Assembly (NCBI GenBank): GCA_045133615.1
Contig: JBGUUQ010000054.1
Span: 1-64,000 of the forward strand
Origin: M3 sp045133615
GTDB lineage: Bacteria; Bacteroidota; Bacteroidia; Bacteroidales; Muribaculaceae
Direction of reading: 5' to 3'
DNA: 64,000 bases
Shown here: in pieces, positions 15,925-25,307 of the stretch
Numbering within the stretch: the stretch's first letter is position 1
Layout: each line of letters begins with the position of its first letter
The notes under the pieces: model-generated
Databases searched by the model: none
Told to the model about the DNA's origin: nothing
What the model saw: the letters and a program-made list of their open reading frames with translations, nothing else
Translations under genes and position numbers: made by a program

Positions 15925-18249
15925 ATGAAGACATCAAAATTATTTTTCATTCTCACGGCAATCATTTCCGCCATTTTTGTCAATGCGCAACCATTGCAGA
16001 CAATTTCAGGAAAAGTGTCCGACACAAATCAGCAACCGCTCGCATTTGCCAATGTTATCCTCTTTTCAGATTCCACATTTATAGACGGAACAATTACCGA
16101 CGACTATGGTAATTTCAAAATTGAAAATAGTCAGACAAAAGCTAATTGCCTAAATATCTCCCTCCTCGGCTATAAATCTGTCAATATCGCAATTCCGGAA
16201 GATGGAAATATCGGTATTATTGAATTATCGGCATCTGAAATTATGCTTAATGAAGTAGTGGTAAAAGGGAATTTACAGAACACACGCATAATTGGAAACT
16301 CACTGATTACCGACATCGAAAATAGTATTCTCTCCTCAGCCGGTACTGCCAACGACGTACTTTCTCACATCCCGTTGGTCAATGGCAAAGATGGCAGTTT
16401 CACGGTATTAGGGCGTGGAACTCCCGAAATCTATATCAACGGACGTCTTGTGCGCAACAGCATCGACCTCGAACAACTAAGTTCCGACATGATAAAATCT
16501 GTCGAAGTCATCAGTAATCCCGGAGCAAAATATGCCGCCGAAGTCAATGCCGTTATCAAAATTAAAACAAAAAAGCCTCAAGGAGAGGGATTCGGAGTCG
16601 AATTGCGTTCCAACAATTATTTCAACCATTATTTCCGCACGTCAGACCAAATGGATTTGAAATACCGCACCGGAGGACTCGAACTATTCGGAACAGGATT
16701 CATCAATCATGGAAAACGTCAAGAAAGCAACGATTTTTACCAAACCACATACAGCGACGAAATCTGGTCGCAACAACTTTACGAAAATAATGTAGGTAAA
16801 ATTACCAATTGGTCATGGAAAACAGGATTCAGTTACCAAATCAATGAAAACCATTCTTTCGGAGCATATTATAAATACGGACATAATAAAAGCAGATCTC
16901 GCACCCCTATCTCAAGCAATATTTTCGTCAATGAAATTCCTTACGACAATTGGAATTCTATCGACTCAACATCGACTCATGAAGGCCCTTGTCATGAAGC
17001 CAATCTCTACTATTCCGGCTCATTCGGAAAACTTGGCATCGATTTTAACGCCGATTATATCAAATCAACTAAAAGCGAATCAAGTGCACAAACGGAATTA
17101 AGCGAAAATTTCAACGACCGACTTATCAATACATACAGTTCCAATCGAAATCGCTTATTCGCCGAAAAATTAACCTTTAGCTATCCTATCGGAAAAGGTC
17201 AACTTGATTTTGGAGAGGAATACACCGATTCTCATATCAGCTACACCAACAAAAGCATCGGCACAGACATTTCCGACAGCAACAACGACATTAAAGAACA
17301 AAATATCGCAACATTTGCAGAATACTCACAACAGTTGGGTCCAATAGGTCTATCAGTCGGTGCAAGATACGAACATGTTTCCTACAAATACTATTCCGAA
17401 GGCCATCTGCTCGACAATCAAAGCCGAACCTACAACAACATATTTCCATCTCTTTCGCTTTCCACTAAAATACGAAATGTCAACCTGTCAGTCAATTTTA
17501 CCAATCGTATCCGTCGTCCAAGTTATTCTCAACTCGATGGAAACATGGTCTACATTAACCGTATGACATATCAAAGCGGCAATCCTTACCTCAAGCCGGT
17601 AAAAATGTACACAGTACAGGCAATGGCACTTTGGAAAACCATTTATACCCAAATCATTTACAATCATGAGGTTAATTCGATTTTCTACACAATGGGACAA
17701 TTTGAAAATGACCCGCTGATACGCTATATTACTTACGAAAATATTCCGCACTACAATCAGATGATGATTGCTGTAGGAGCACACCCAACCATAGGTATTT
17801 GGCATCCGCAACCTCAAATAGCAATAATGCAACAATGGTACAAAGCTCTATATCGCGGACATGAAATTTCACTCGACAACCCGATTCTTTTCCTCACGCT
17901 CAATAATGCATTTCAATTGCCAGGCAACCTTTGGGTCAATCTCGACTTCACATGGCAAAGCGAGGGAAGTGCACAAAACGGGAAAATATCATCAACAAAT
18001 TCACTCGACTTCAGTATTTATAAATCTTTTATCAACGACCGCTTTACCGTTAAATTGAAAGGAACAGACCTTCTCAACAAAAATCACCAACAATTCACAA
18101 TATACAACAATGATATTCATATCAAATCAACCAATTATGAAGATTCCCGTTCACTTATAATTACACTCACCTACAAGTTCAACGCCTCTCGCAATAAGTA
18201 TCGTGGTACAGGCGCAGGAGAAGCCGAAAAACAACGTCTCAACAAATAA
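15925..18249 (+). CDS. TonB-dependent-receptor-like outer-membrane protein (OMP_b-brl_3 type)
   Basis: This exported outer-membrane barrel protein has 774 residues. A signal peptide (ending near FVNA/Q) is followed by a carboxypeptidase-regulatory-like beta domain at about residues 25-110 (GKVSDTNQQPLAFANVILF). A plug-like region comes next, with VLSHIPLVNGKDGSFTVLGRGTPEI and VEVISNPGAKYAAEVNAVIKI. The rest is a beta-barrel with alternating polar and aromatic strands, ending in TLTYKFN. No SusD-like partner follows, so it is not a classical polysaccharide-uptake SusC. Members of this family are often controlled by an adjacent two-component system, which fits the divergent kinase/regulator pair and the phased repeats upstream. 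The substrate is unknown; metal, siderophore or peptide ligands are all possible. Confidence 0.88.
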   Translation: MKTSKLFFILTAIISAIFVNAQPLQTISGKVSDTNQQPLAFANVILFSDSTFIDGTITDDYGNFKIENSQTKANCLNISLLGYKSVNIAIPEDGNIGIIELSASEIMLNEVVVKGNLQNTRIIGNSLITDIENSILSSAGTANDVLSHIPLVNGKDGSFTVLGRGTPEIYINGRLVRNSIDLEQLSSDMIKSVEVISNPGAKYAAEVNAVIKIKTKKPQGEGFGVELRSNNYFNHYFRTSDQMDLKYRTGGLELFGTGFINHGKRQESNDFYQTTYSDEIWSQQLYENNVGKITNWSWKTGFSYQINENHSFGAYYKYGHNKSRSRTPISSNIFVNEIPYDNWNSIDSTSTHEGPCHEANLYYSGSFGKLGIDFNADYIKSTKSESSAQTELSENFNDRLINTYSSNRNRLFAEKLTFSYPIGKGQLDFGEEYTDSHISYTNKSIGTDISDSNNDIKEQNIATFAEYSQQLGPIGLSVGARYEHVSYKYYSEGHLLDNQSRTYNNIFPSLSLSTKIRNVNLSVNFTNRIRRPSYSQLDGNMVYINRMTYQSGNPYLKPVKMYTVQAMALWKTIYTQIIYNHEVNSIFYTMGQFENDPLIRYITYENIPHYNQMMIAVGAHPTIGIWHPQPQIAIMQQWYKALYRGHEISLDNPILFLTLNNAFQLPGNLWVNLDFTWQSEGSAQNGKISSTNSLDFSIYKSFINDRFTVKLKGTDLLNKNHQQFTIYNNDIHIKSTNYEDSRSLIITLTYKFNASRNKYRGTGAGEAEKQRLNK

Positions 18250-18268
18250 AACACTCATGCAGAACGAC

Positions 18269-18305
18269 AACGGCGGGCAAACGTGTGAAATCGTTGCCCG
18301 CCGTT
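18269..18305. terminator. hairpin between convergent TonB receptor and typA genes
   Basis: AACGGCGGGCAA-ACG pairs with CGTTGCCCGCCGTT, 14 bp with one bulged A. It lacks a strong T-run but sits exactly between the two convergent stop codons. Confidence 0.65.
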
Positions 18306-18327
18306 ATTGCTTTATATAAATCTTATA

Positions 18328-20127
18328 TTAATTCTTGTTGGCGCGTTTGCGTTCAAGTTCGTCAAGGATAATCTTGCGAAGACGAAGATGATTAGGAGTA
18401 ACTTCCACATATTCATCTTCCTTAATATATTCGAGAGCCTCTTCCAAACTGAACACTACCGGCGGAATAATACGAGCCTTGTCATCGGCACCGCTTGCAC
18501 GCATGTTGGTCAATTTTTTAGACTTCGTCACATTCACCACGATGTCATTGTCTTTGGCATTTTCACCGACCACCTGACCGGCATAAACCTCCTCTTGCGG
18601 GAAAATAAAGAATCGACCGCGATCCTGCAACTTGTCTATTGCGTATGCATATGCCGTACCGGCCTCCATTGCTATAAGCGAACCGTTTGTACGACGTTCG
18701 ATATCTCCCTTCCACGGCTGATATTCCAAGAAACGGTGAGCCATAATCGCCTCTCCGGCAGTACCGGTGAGAATATTGTTGCGCAATCCGATTATACCGC
18801 GCGAAGGAATATGAAATTCGATGTGAAGACGATCGTTTTGAGCCGCCATCGACACCATCTCACCCTTACGGCGAGTCACCATATCGATAACCTTGCTCGA
18901 ATATTCTTCAGGGACATTGATTGTAAGCAATTCCACAGGCTCGCACTTCACGCCGTCGATTTCCTTGATGATAACCTGCGGCTGACCCACCTGCAATTCA
19001 TAACCTTCACGACGCATTGTCTCGATAAGTACCGATAAATGAAGCACACCACGACCAAATACGGTCCATACATCTTCATGGTCAGCCTTTTTGACACGCA
19101 ATGCAAGATTTCGGTCAAGTTCTTTGGTCAAACGATCGGCAATATGGCGAGAAGTGACAAACTTACCATCTTTACCGAAGAACGGACTATCATTGATAGT
19201 AAACGTCATCGACATCGTAGGCTCATCTATAGCAATACGTGGTAACGGTTCCGGATTTACGGGGTCGGTAACAGTATCACCGATTTCAAAACCATCGATA
19301 CCCACCAATGCACATATATCGCCACTCTTCACACTCTGCACTTTCTTGCGACCCATGCCCTCAAACGTATGCAACTCTTTGATGCGTTGCTTCACTACAG
19401 AGCCATCCTTTTTACACAAAGCGATGTCCATTCCTTCGCGAAGCTCGCCACGATGCACTCGGCCGATAGCTATACGACCTACATAGCTTGAATAATCGAG
19501 CGATGTGATAAGCATCTGCGGATCTCCTTCAAGGATTTCCGGTTCGGGAATATATTCGATGATAGCATCCAATATCGGAAGAATATTATCGGTCGGCTTG
19601 CGCCAATCGGTACTCATCCATCCCTGCTTGGCAGAACCATATATAGTGGGGAAATCGAGTTGTTCTTCCGTAGCGTCAAGATTAAACATAAGGTCAAACA
19701 CCATCTCCTGCACTTCATCGGGACGACAATTGGGCTTATCCACCTTGTTTATGACTACAACAGGTTTCAATCCCATTTGAATAGCCTTCTGAAGCACAAA
19801 GCGAGTTTGAGGCATCGGACCCTCAAATGCATCGACAAGCAACAAGCACCCATCGGCCATATTGAGTACACGCTCCACCTCTCCACCGAAATCGGCGTGT
19901 CCCGGAGTGTCAATAATGTTGATTTTGTAACCTTTATAGTCTATCGATACATTTTTCGATAGAATTGTTATGCCACGCTCACGCTCCAAATCATTGTTAT
20001 CAAGGATAAGTTCTCCTGCATTTTGATTTTCGCGGAAAAGGTTTCCGGCGAGCAACATCTTGTCGACCAACGTCGTTTTGCCATGGTCGACGTGCGCGAT
20101 GATGGCAATATTTCTAATCTTTTGCAT
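18328..20127 (-). CDS. typA: ribosome-associated GTPase TypA/BipA
   Basis: This translational GTPase has 599 residues and acts on the ribosome, affecting large-subunit assembly and stress or cold adaptation. The G domain is at the N-terminus: AHVDHGKTTLVDKML (G1), ERGITILSK (G2), DTPGHADFGGEVERV (G3) and INKVDKP (G4). Beta-barrel and EF-G-like domains follow, and then the BipA-specific C-terminal region (NHLRLRKIILDELERKR). The length is normal. It is preceded by a promoter-like CTTG-N20-TAATTTTG and by the terminator of the acyl-CoA ligase gene, so it is a separate unit. Nothing unusual is seen. Confidence 0.97.
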   Translation of the reverse strand: MQKIRNIAIIAHVDHGKTTLVDKMLLAGNLFRENQNAGELILDNNDLERERGITILSKNVSIDYKGYKINIIDTPGHADFGGEVERVLNMADGCLLLVDAFEGPMPQTRFVLQKAIQMGLKPVVVINKVDKPNCRPDEVQEMVFDLMFNLDATEEQLDFPTIYGSAKQGWMSTDWRKPTDNILPILDAIIEYIPEPEILEGDPQMLITSLDYSSYVGRIAIGRVHRGELREGMDIALCKKDGSVVKQRIKELHTFEGMGRKKVQSVKSGDICALVGIDGFEIGDTVTDPVNPEPLPRIAIDEPTMSMTFTINDSPFFGKDGKFVTSRHIADRLTKELDRNLALRVKKADHEDVWTVFGRGVLHLSVLIETMRREGYELQVGQPQVIIKEIDGVKCEPVELLTINVPEEYSSKVIDMVTRRKGEMVSMAAQNDRLHIEFHIPSRGIIGLRNNILTGTAGEAIMAHRFLEYQPWKGDIERRTNGSLIAMEAGTAYAYAIDKLQDRGRFFIFPQEEVYAGQVVGENAKDNDIVVNVTKSKKLTNMRASGADDKARIIPPVVFSLEEALEYIKEDEYVEVTPNHLRLRKIILDELERKRANKN

Positions 20128-20147
20128 ACAAAATATTTTTCCGACTG

Positions 20148-20179
20148 CAAAATTACTATGTTATAAAACATAAAACAAG
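20148..20179 (-). promoter_or_regulatory. promoter of typA
   Basis: On the minus strand CTTG (20179-20176), a 20-bp spacer and TAATTTTG (20155-20148) are followed by the typA ATG 21 bp later. Confidence 0.65.
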
Positions 20180-20180
20180 A

Positions 20181-20207
20181 ATGCGTCGAAAAAATTTTTC
20201 GACGCAT
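20181..20207 (-). terminator. terminator of the acyl-CoA ligase gene
   Basis: ATGCGTCG and CGACGCAT flank an A6T5 core, giving an almost perfect 27-bp palindrome immediately after the ligase stop codon and just before the typA promoter. Confidence 0.7.
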
Positions 20208-20216
20208 CCACGTTTT

Positions 20217-21869
20217 TTATCCATGCTGATAGAGATAACGTTTTATTGAGCGTTTGGGAGTTTTCTCGAATTCCTCTTGATAGACCTTCACCTTCTTTAT
20301 CTGAGAATAAGCCGGAAGCTCTTTGTTGAGTTGATTCACATTATCCTGCATCATGTTTTCCAAATCACTCATCGATATGCCCTGACGAGTGGCATTTTCA
20401 ATATCGGGATATATCAACGCCACCAATTTATGCTCTTCATCGATAATTATCGACTCGCACACGTAAGGCATATTATTGAGTTTTTGCTCTATTTCTTCGG
20501 GATAAATATTCTGTCCGGAGGGACCGAGAATCATATTTTTATCACGACCGCGAATATAGACATATCCCTCGCGGTCGATTGTGCAAATGTCGCCGGTGTT
20601 CATCCATTCGCCGTCCATCACGGCATCGGTAGCCTCTTGATTTTTGTAGTAGCCTTTCATCACATTGTCCCCGCGCACCCACAACACTCCGGGCACGTTT
20701 TCGGGGTCGGTCGACATCACCTTTGCCTCCATTCGATCCACCACCTTGCCACACGATGCGGCGCGATTGGATGTATGCGGCCAATACGCTACAAGAGGTG
20801 CGCATTCCGTCATACCGTAACCTACGGTGTACGGAAAATCTATTCTACGGAGAAAAGCCTCCACGTCCTTATTCAACGCAGCTCCGCCGATAATTATTTC
20901 TTGCACATTTCCGCCAAAAGTCTCGGTCAGTTTTTCCTTAATCTTACCCAACAATCTGTCATCTACAAGTGGCACATGGAGCAATATTTTCATCAAAGGC
21001 TTATCCAATAGCGGGAACACCTTTGTCTTTATAATTTTTTCGATAATAAGGGGTACCGATACTATCAATTTCGGTTTCACAGTAGCAAACGCTTCCATTA
21101 TGATCTTTGGTGACGGTACGCGGGTAAGGAACGAGATATGGCAACCTTTGGCAAACGGGTGTATCAGTTCGACCAACAAGCCATACATGTGAGCCAATGG
21201 AAGCATGCATACCAATCCATCGCCGGGCAATAGGAAATCCAACTTATCGATGCAGAACTTCAAGTTTGACCACAAATTGCGATAACTCAGCATCACCCCT
21301 TTTGAAAAACCAGTAGAACCCGACGTATAATTAATCAAAGCCAACTCATCGAGTTCCTCCTTATAATAAACTACATCATTAGGAGTAAACCGCTCCGGGT
21401 ATCTGCGACCGAACATTTCATTTAAGTGCTCACGGGCATGAGTCAATTCCTTGCTATTGGATTCGAGCAAAGAATAATCGCTCAGCAAAAGCGTTCCTTT
21501 CAATTCCGGCATCTGCGCCGAATCCAAATTCTCCCATATTGCGGAATCTGTAAAAAACAATTTCGCTTCACTATGATTTACCAAATGATGGATATTATCC
21601 GCTTTAAATTCATGAAGGATTGGCACCACCACCGCCCCATAAGTAATTACGGAGAAAAAAGCCACCGACCATTGCGAAGAATTGCGACCGCAAATAGCAA
21701 TTTTGTCGCCGGGTTTCAATCCCACAGCCTCATAGAGCAAATGCAATTTGGCAATTTTTCTTGCCACATCTCGATATTGAAACGATACTCCGTGAAAATC
21801 AGTCAACGCCAATCGTTCCCAATTTTCTTTTATAGCATTTTCTATATAAGAATTCAATCTTTCATTCAT
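20217..21869 (-). CDS. AMP-dependent acyl-CoA synthetase (long-chain fatty-acid ligase type)
   Basis: This adenylate-forming ligase has 550 residues and should activate a carboxylic acid with ATP and then transfer it to coenzyme A. The ATP-binding signature YTSGSTGFSKGVML is near residue 180. The A5 motif GYGMTECAPLV, the A7 motif WMNTGDICTID and the A8 region IRGRDKNMILGPSGQNIYPEEIE are intact. The overall pattern resembles the FAA1/long-chain family found throughout Bacteroidales. It stands alone between a TAATTTTG element at 21916-21923 and a palindromic terminator. Chain-length preference cannot be read. A role in membrane lipid or scavenged fatty-acid activation is inference. Confidence 0.9.
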   Translation of the reverse strand: MNERLNSYIENAIKENWERLALTDFHGVSFQYRDVARKIAKLHLLYEAVGLKPGDKIAICGRNSSQWSVAFFSVITYGAVVVPILHEFKADNIHHLVNHSEAKLFFTDSAIWENLDSAQMPELKGTLLLSDYSLLESNSKELTHAREHLNEMFGRRYPERFTPNDVVYYKEELDELALINYTSGSTGFSKGVMLSYRNLWSNLKFCIDKLDFLLPGDGLVCMLPLAHMYGLLVELIHPFAKGCHISFLTRVPSPKIIMEAFATVKPKLIVSVPLIIEKIIKTKVFPLLDKPLMKILLHVPLVDDRLLGKIKEKLTETFGGNVQEIIIGGAALNKDVEAFLRRIDFPYTVGYGMTECAPLVAYWPHTSNRAASCGKVVDRMEAKVMSTDPENVPGVLWVRGDNVMKGYYKNQEATDAVMDGEWMNTGDICTIDREGYVYIRGRDKNMILGPSGQNIYPEEIEQKLNNMPYVCESIIIDEEHKLVALIYPDIENATRQGISMSDLENMMQDNVNQLNKELPAYSQIKKVKVYQEEFEKTPKRSIKRYLYQHG

Positions 21870-22032
21870 GTTATAGTCTTTTTAAGTATAACAAATAGCT
21901 TCACATGGTGACCGACAAAATTAGGCAAAAACTTCGTTCCACGATTGCATAATTCAATTTATATGCATTGGCGTTAACATCTTTTCAGACAAGCATTATT
22001 GTCCAATCAATCGAATATTCACTAAAATACCC

Positions 22033-22040
22033 TACATTTG
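22033..22040 (+). promoter_or_regulatory. -7 element of the TlpA-like lipoprotein gene
   Basis: TACATTTG fits TAnnTTTG and lies 28 bp before the ATG. No -33 TTTG is seen at the standard distance. Confidence 0.45.
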
Positions 22041-22068
22041 CAGTAAAATCAACCATTTAATTAATAAC

Positions 22069-23124
22069 ATGAAGAAAATCATCTACGCAGCCGCTCTTCC
22101 CTTGATGCTCGCGGCTTGTAACGGCAATAATGCCGACAATTTCACCGTGACCGGTACGCTCTCTGACGAGAGCAACGGCAAAACCGCATTTCTCGTCAAT
22201 TATGACACCGGCGATAAAATTGACTCGATAGTCGTTGACAGTGCAAAATTCGTATTCTCAGGACATATCGATGCCCCCGTATTGGCTCGTATTGTTGTCG
22301 AAGGTCAACGCGGAGGTGTTTTCGTTCTTGAACCGGGCGAAATCACTTACGATGCACCCAATAGAAACGTATCGGGAACCGAGTTAAACGATGCTCTCAA
22401 CGCCTTTACCGAAGCTCAGAAAGCTCTCGTCACCGAATTCCGCAGTCTCACCCCCGAAACTCCCGGACTCGACTCTATCCAAAACGCTATCAACAACAAG
22501 TATGAAGCTCTTATCGACTCATTTGCCGAAGCCAACAAAGACAACATTGTAGGCTATATGCTTTTCCTCAATAAAGCTTACGAATATTCGACCGAAGAGC
22601 TTGACTCGGCACTTAACGCATCGCCCGCATTCTACAAAGAAGGAAAGCGCGTGAAAGATTTGCTCGAATCTTATGCAAAAGCTGCAGCAACCGGTCCCGG
22701 CAAGAAATTCACCGACTTTGAAGTTGTCTACAATGATTCAACCTATCGCTTCAGCGACTATGTAGGCAAAGGCAAATATGTACTTGTCGACTTTTGGGCA
22801 AGCTGGTGCGGTCCGTGCATGCAAGAACTCGAAGTAATCAAAGAAGTGTACGCAAAATACCACGATAAAGGTCTCGAAGTACTCGGTGTTGCCGTATGGG
22901 ACGAACCTGAAGCTTCATTGGCTACCATCGAAGCAAAACAACTTCCGTGGAACAATATCATCAATGCACAAAAGATTCCTACCGATATTTATGGTATAAT
23001 GGGTATCCCCCATCTCATTTTGATTGCCCCCGACGGAACTATCGTCAATCGCGGCATGCAAGGCGATGCACTTCGTGCCGAAGTAAAAAAAGCGATGGAG
23101 CCGGAAGCAGCGTCAGCTGAGTAA
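22069..23124 (+). CDS. TlpA-like thiol-disulfide lipoprotein with DUF4369 N-terminus
   Basis: This 351-residue lipoprotein has a lipobox ending at C17 (LMLAAC). Residues about 25-120 form the DUF4369 beta domain (FTVTGTLSDESNGKTAFLVN). A helical linker follows. The C-terminal thioredoxin-fold domain has the CxxC active site WASWCGPC, with cysteines at 247 and 250, and the cis-proline segment GIPHLILI. This is the standard architecture of Bacteroidales periplasmic reductases that maintain thiols in exported proteins or cytochrome assembly. The anchor is in the inner or outer membrane, facing the periplasm. Its 3' end overlaps the convergent vanZ-like gene by 12 bp. The specific partner is unknown. 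Confidence 0.92.
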   Translation: MKKIIYAAALPLMLAACNGNNADNFTVTGTLSDESNGKTAFLVNYDTGDKIDSIVVDSAKFVFSGHIDAPVLARIVVEGQRGGVFVLEPGEITYDAPNRNVSGTELNDALNAFTEAQKALVTEFRSLTPETPGLDSIQNAINNKYEALIDSFAEANKDNIVGYMLFLNKAYEYSTEELDSALNASPAFYKEGKRVKDLLESYAKAAATGPGKKFTDFEVVYNDSTYRFSDYVGKGKYVLVDFWASWCGPCMQELEVIKEVYAKYHDKGLEVLGVAVWDEPEASLATIEAKQLPWNNIINAQKIPTDIYGIMGIPHLILIAPDGTIVNRGMQGDALRAEVKKAMEPEAASAE

Positions 23125-23523
23125 CCACGCGACTATGCGCGTCATCCATACACGTGCAACCGCCATACCGAAAATCGCGCCGATACAATCGGCAACAAAA
23201 TCATACATATCGCCTCCTCGACCGAGAGCCATCATTTCTTGAGCTACTTCGATAACGGCTCCGAATACGACAGTAAAGGCGAGAAACACCAACAACCGAC
23301 CAAGCGGCATCTTCACAGATAGCCGCTTGTGTCGTATATAATCAAACGACAACGACGTAATCACACCAAACATCATTATACCATGCACCACCTTATCCAT
23401 ACCTTCTATAAATGGCATGTCGGTCTCCGGTAACGGATCCGGAAACAACGTAAGATAAATGACAGCAACGATAACTGTCGCGCTGAAGCAATATGGAGGT
23501 ATTGTGGTAAGAAATCTTTTCAT
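23113..23523 (-). CDS. VanZ-family membrane protein
   Basis: This 136-residue protein has four predicted transmembrane segments. The family signature is visible as DKVVHGIMMFG in the middle and DFVADCIGAIFGMAVA near the C-terminus, where conserved acidic residues sit between helices. VanZ-like proteins are named after a teicoplanin-resistance accessory protein, but most members are of unknown function and there are no van genes here. The coding region converges on the TlpA-like gene and the two overlap by 12 bp. A TATTTTTG promoter element lies upstream at 23541-23548. Confidence 0.85.
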   Translation of the reverse strand: MKRFLTTIPPYCFSATVIVAVIYLTLFPDPLPETDMPFIEGMDKVVHGIMMFGVITSLSFDYIRHKRLSVKMPLGRLLVFLAFTVVFGAVIEVAQEMMALGRGGDMYDFVADCIGAIFGMAVARVWMTRIVAWLLS

Positions 23524-23640
23524 TTAGTCACACTTTTTCGCAAAAATAATAACAAAACATCGAAAATTAATTACTACTAATGCTATTTTGTTACTATTTT
23601 CACTAATTTTGCAATCGTTTTTATATTTACTTATCACAAT

Positions 23641-25020
23641 ATGGCAGAAAAAGCGAAATTTTCATCTAAAATAGGGTTGATTGCAGCTACCGTCGGTTCA
23701 GCCGTCGGGCTTGGTAATGTGTGGCGGTTTCCGGCCGAGACACAAGCCAACGGAGGAGCCGCATTCCTTATCATTTATATCTTGTGTATCTTCCTGTTTG
23801 GCATTCCCGTTATGACCTCTGAGTTTGCACTCGGACGCGGAGGCAACTCCGACGCCATCGGCTCATTCCGCAATGTCACTCCCGGCAAAAAATGGTGGCT
23901 TGTAGGAGCACTTGCCATACTCGCGTCATATCTGATTCTATCATTCTACATGGTGGTATCAGGATGGACCCTCGAATACCTCTGGCAATCACTCACAGGC
24001 TATTTGTATGAGCCGGTCACACAAGCAGCCGGATTATCGGGCGTAGAAGCTGCGGATGTGCAGTTCAGCACTCGAATGAATGAATTTATCGTCGGCGACA
24101 TCCGCCCGCTTGTCATGACATACATCATGCTCATTGCCAATCTCGGAGTGCTGATACTCGGAGTGAAAAAGGGCATTGAAAAAATGTCGAACATCCTCAT
24201 GCCCATTCTCTTCGTTCTTCTCATCGTATTTTGTGCGGTAGCATTGTCGCTCCCCAACGCGGCTGCCGGCATAGAATTTTTCCTCAAGCCCGACTTCTCC
24301 AAAGTCACCGGTGCCACATTCATCAATGCGTTGGGACAAGCATTCTTCTCGCTCAGCCTCGGTATGGGTATCTTGATTACCTATGCAAGTTACTACCCGA
24401 AATCCACCAAACTGACACGAACTGCCCTCACCGTATCGCTCCTCGACCTTCTTGTAGCATTCCTGATGGGTATTATAATATTCCCCGGAGTAATGACCTT
24501 CGGACTCTCCGACCACCAGTTAGCCGGTTCGGCTCTTGTTTTTGTCACTTTGCCTGAAATATTCGCGCAAATGCCATTGACACGACTATGGTCGGTACTA
24601 TTCTTCCTGTTGCTCACCGTTGCAGCATTCACATCGACAATTTCACTCGCAGAAGTGTCTATCGCATTCGTGCAAGAACGATTTAAAGTCCTTCGCACCA
24701 AAGCATGCTTTATTGTCATCTTGCCACTGTTCATTTTAAGCACAATCTGCTCTTTGTCGGTCGGTTCATGGTCGGAATACACCATTTGCGGACACACAAT
24801 ATTCGATTTCCTTGATTTTATGGCAACCAATATAATGCTACCCATCGCCTCTATTTTATTGTGCATCTACATGGGGTGGGTTGCTCCTGAAAAATTCTTC
24901 CGCAAAGAGTTGACCAACAACGGCACTGTTACGAGCCATGTATTTGGAATAATCCGCTTCATAGTGAAATGGATTGCCCCGATACTCATTGCCGCAATAC
25001 TTATATCCGCACTTGTATAA
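23641..25020 (+). CDS. sodium-dependent transporter, NSS/SNF family (first copy)
   Basis: This LeuT-fold sodium symporter has 459 residues. The first helix has the sodium/substrate signature GSAVGLGNVWRFPAETQANGGAAFL. The EFALGRGG segment and the serine-rich FFSLSLGMGILITYASY helix, which lines the substrate and ion sites, are also conserved. About eleven or twelve membrane helices are present. Members import amino acids or related solutes with sodium. A TAATTTTG element lies at 23604-23611. The stop codon is directly followed by the ATG of a small protein and then by a second NSS gene, so all three are one operon. The substrate is not predictable from the sequence. Confidence 0.93.
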   Translation: MAEKAKFSSKIGLIAATVGSAVGLGNVWRFPAETQANGGAAFLIIYILCIFLFGIPVMTSEFALGRGGNSDAIGSFRNVTPGKKWWLVGALAILASYLILSFYMVVSGWTLEYLWQSLTGYLYEPVTQAAGLSGVEAADVQFSTRMNEFIVGDIRPLVMTYIMLIANLGVLILGVKKGIEKMSNILMPILFVLLIVFCAVALSLPNAAAGIEFFLKPDFSKVTGATFINALGQAFFSLSLGMGILITYASYYPKSTKLTRTALTVSLLDLLVAFLMGIIIFPGVMTFGLSDHQLAGSALVFVTLPEIFAQMPLTRLWSVLFFLLLTVAAFTSTISLAEVSIAFVQERFKVLRTKACFIVILPLFILSTICSLSVGSWSEYTICGHTIFDFLDFMATNIMLPIASILLCIYMGWVAPEKFFRKELTNNGTVTSHVFGIIRFIVKWIAPILIAAILISALV

Positions 25021-25305
25021 ATGAACAAGACCGGCAATCAGACAGCGTTTACCACAGCCGAGCGACGCGGTTTTATCGTGTTGCTTGCCATCGTGGCTAT
25101 CGTCATTGCGGTCGTAGCGTTCACATCACAATCCGACAGACCAACAGAGGCAGTCACACCCGACACCACATTCGTCAGCTCCACGACAAAAGAGCCGACC
25201 GATAGTACAACTAAAAATAAAAAAAGAAAGAAAAAGGCTAAGAGGACCAATGACCGTCGTCCGATTTTGCGCGACCCTCTCAAGCCCATACCCAATGTAG
25301 AATAA
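25021..25305 (+). CDS. small single-pass membrane protein between two NSS transporters
   Basis: This 94-residue protein has a short N-terminus (TTAERRGFIVLL), one strong transmembrane helix at about residues 18-37 and a Thr/Ser-rich stretch. A very basic KKRKKKAKR cluster and a proline-containing end (ILRDPLKPIPNVE) follow. The gene begins at the base after the upstream stop (TAAATG) and ends two bases before the next start, so translation is coupled on both sides. The ERRGFIVLL start is reminiscent of the membrane anchor of Bacteroidetes ComEA-like proteins, but no helix-hairpin-helix domain is present. It may be an accessory subunit of one of the transporters. Function unknown. Confidence 0.75.
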   Translation: MNKTGNQTAFTTAERRGFIVLLAIVAIVIAVVAFTSQSDRPTEAVTPDTTFVSSTTKEPTDSTTKNKKRKKKAKRTNDRRPILRDPLKPIPNVE

Positions 25306-25307
25306 TT

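Noticed and set aside
18307..19038. 243-codon open frame on the plus strand opposite typA
   Set aside because: It is a mirror frame of a conserved GTPase gene with no recognisable domain.
20277..21011. 244-codon open frame on the plus strand inside the acyl-CoA ligase gene
   Set aside because: It is antisense to conserved ligase motifs, rich in His/Ile as expected from a mirrored frame, and has no promoter.
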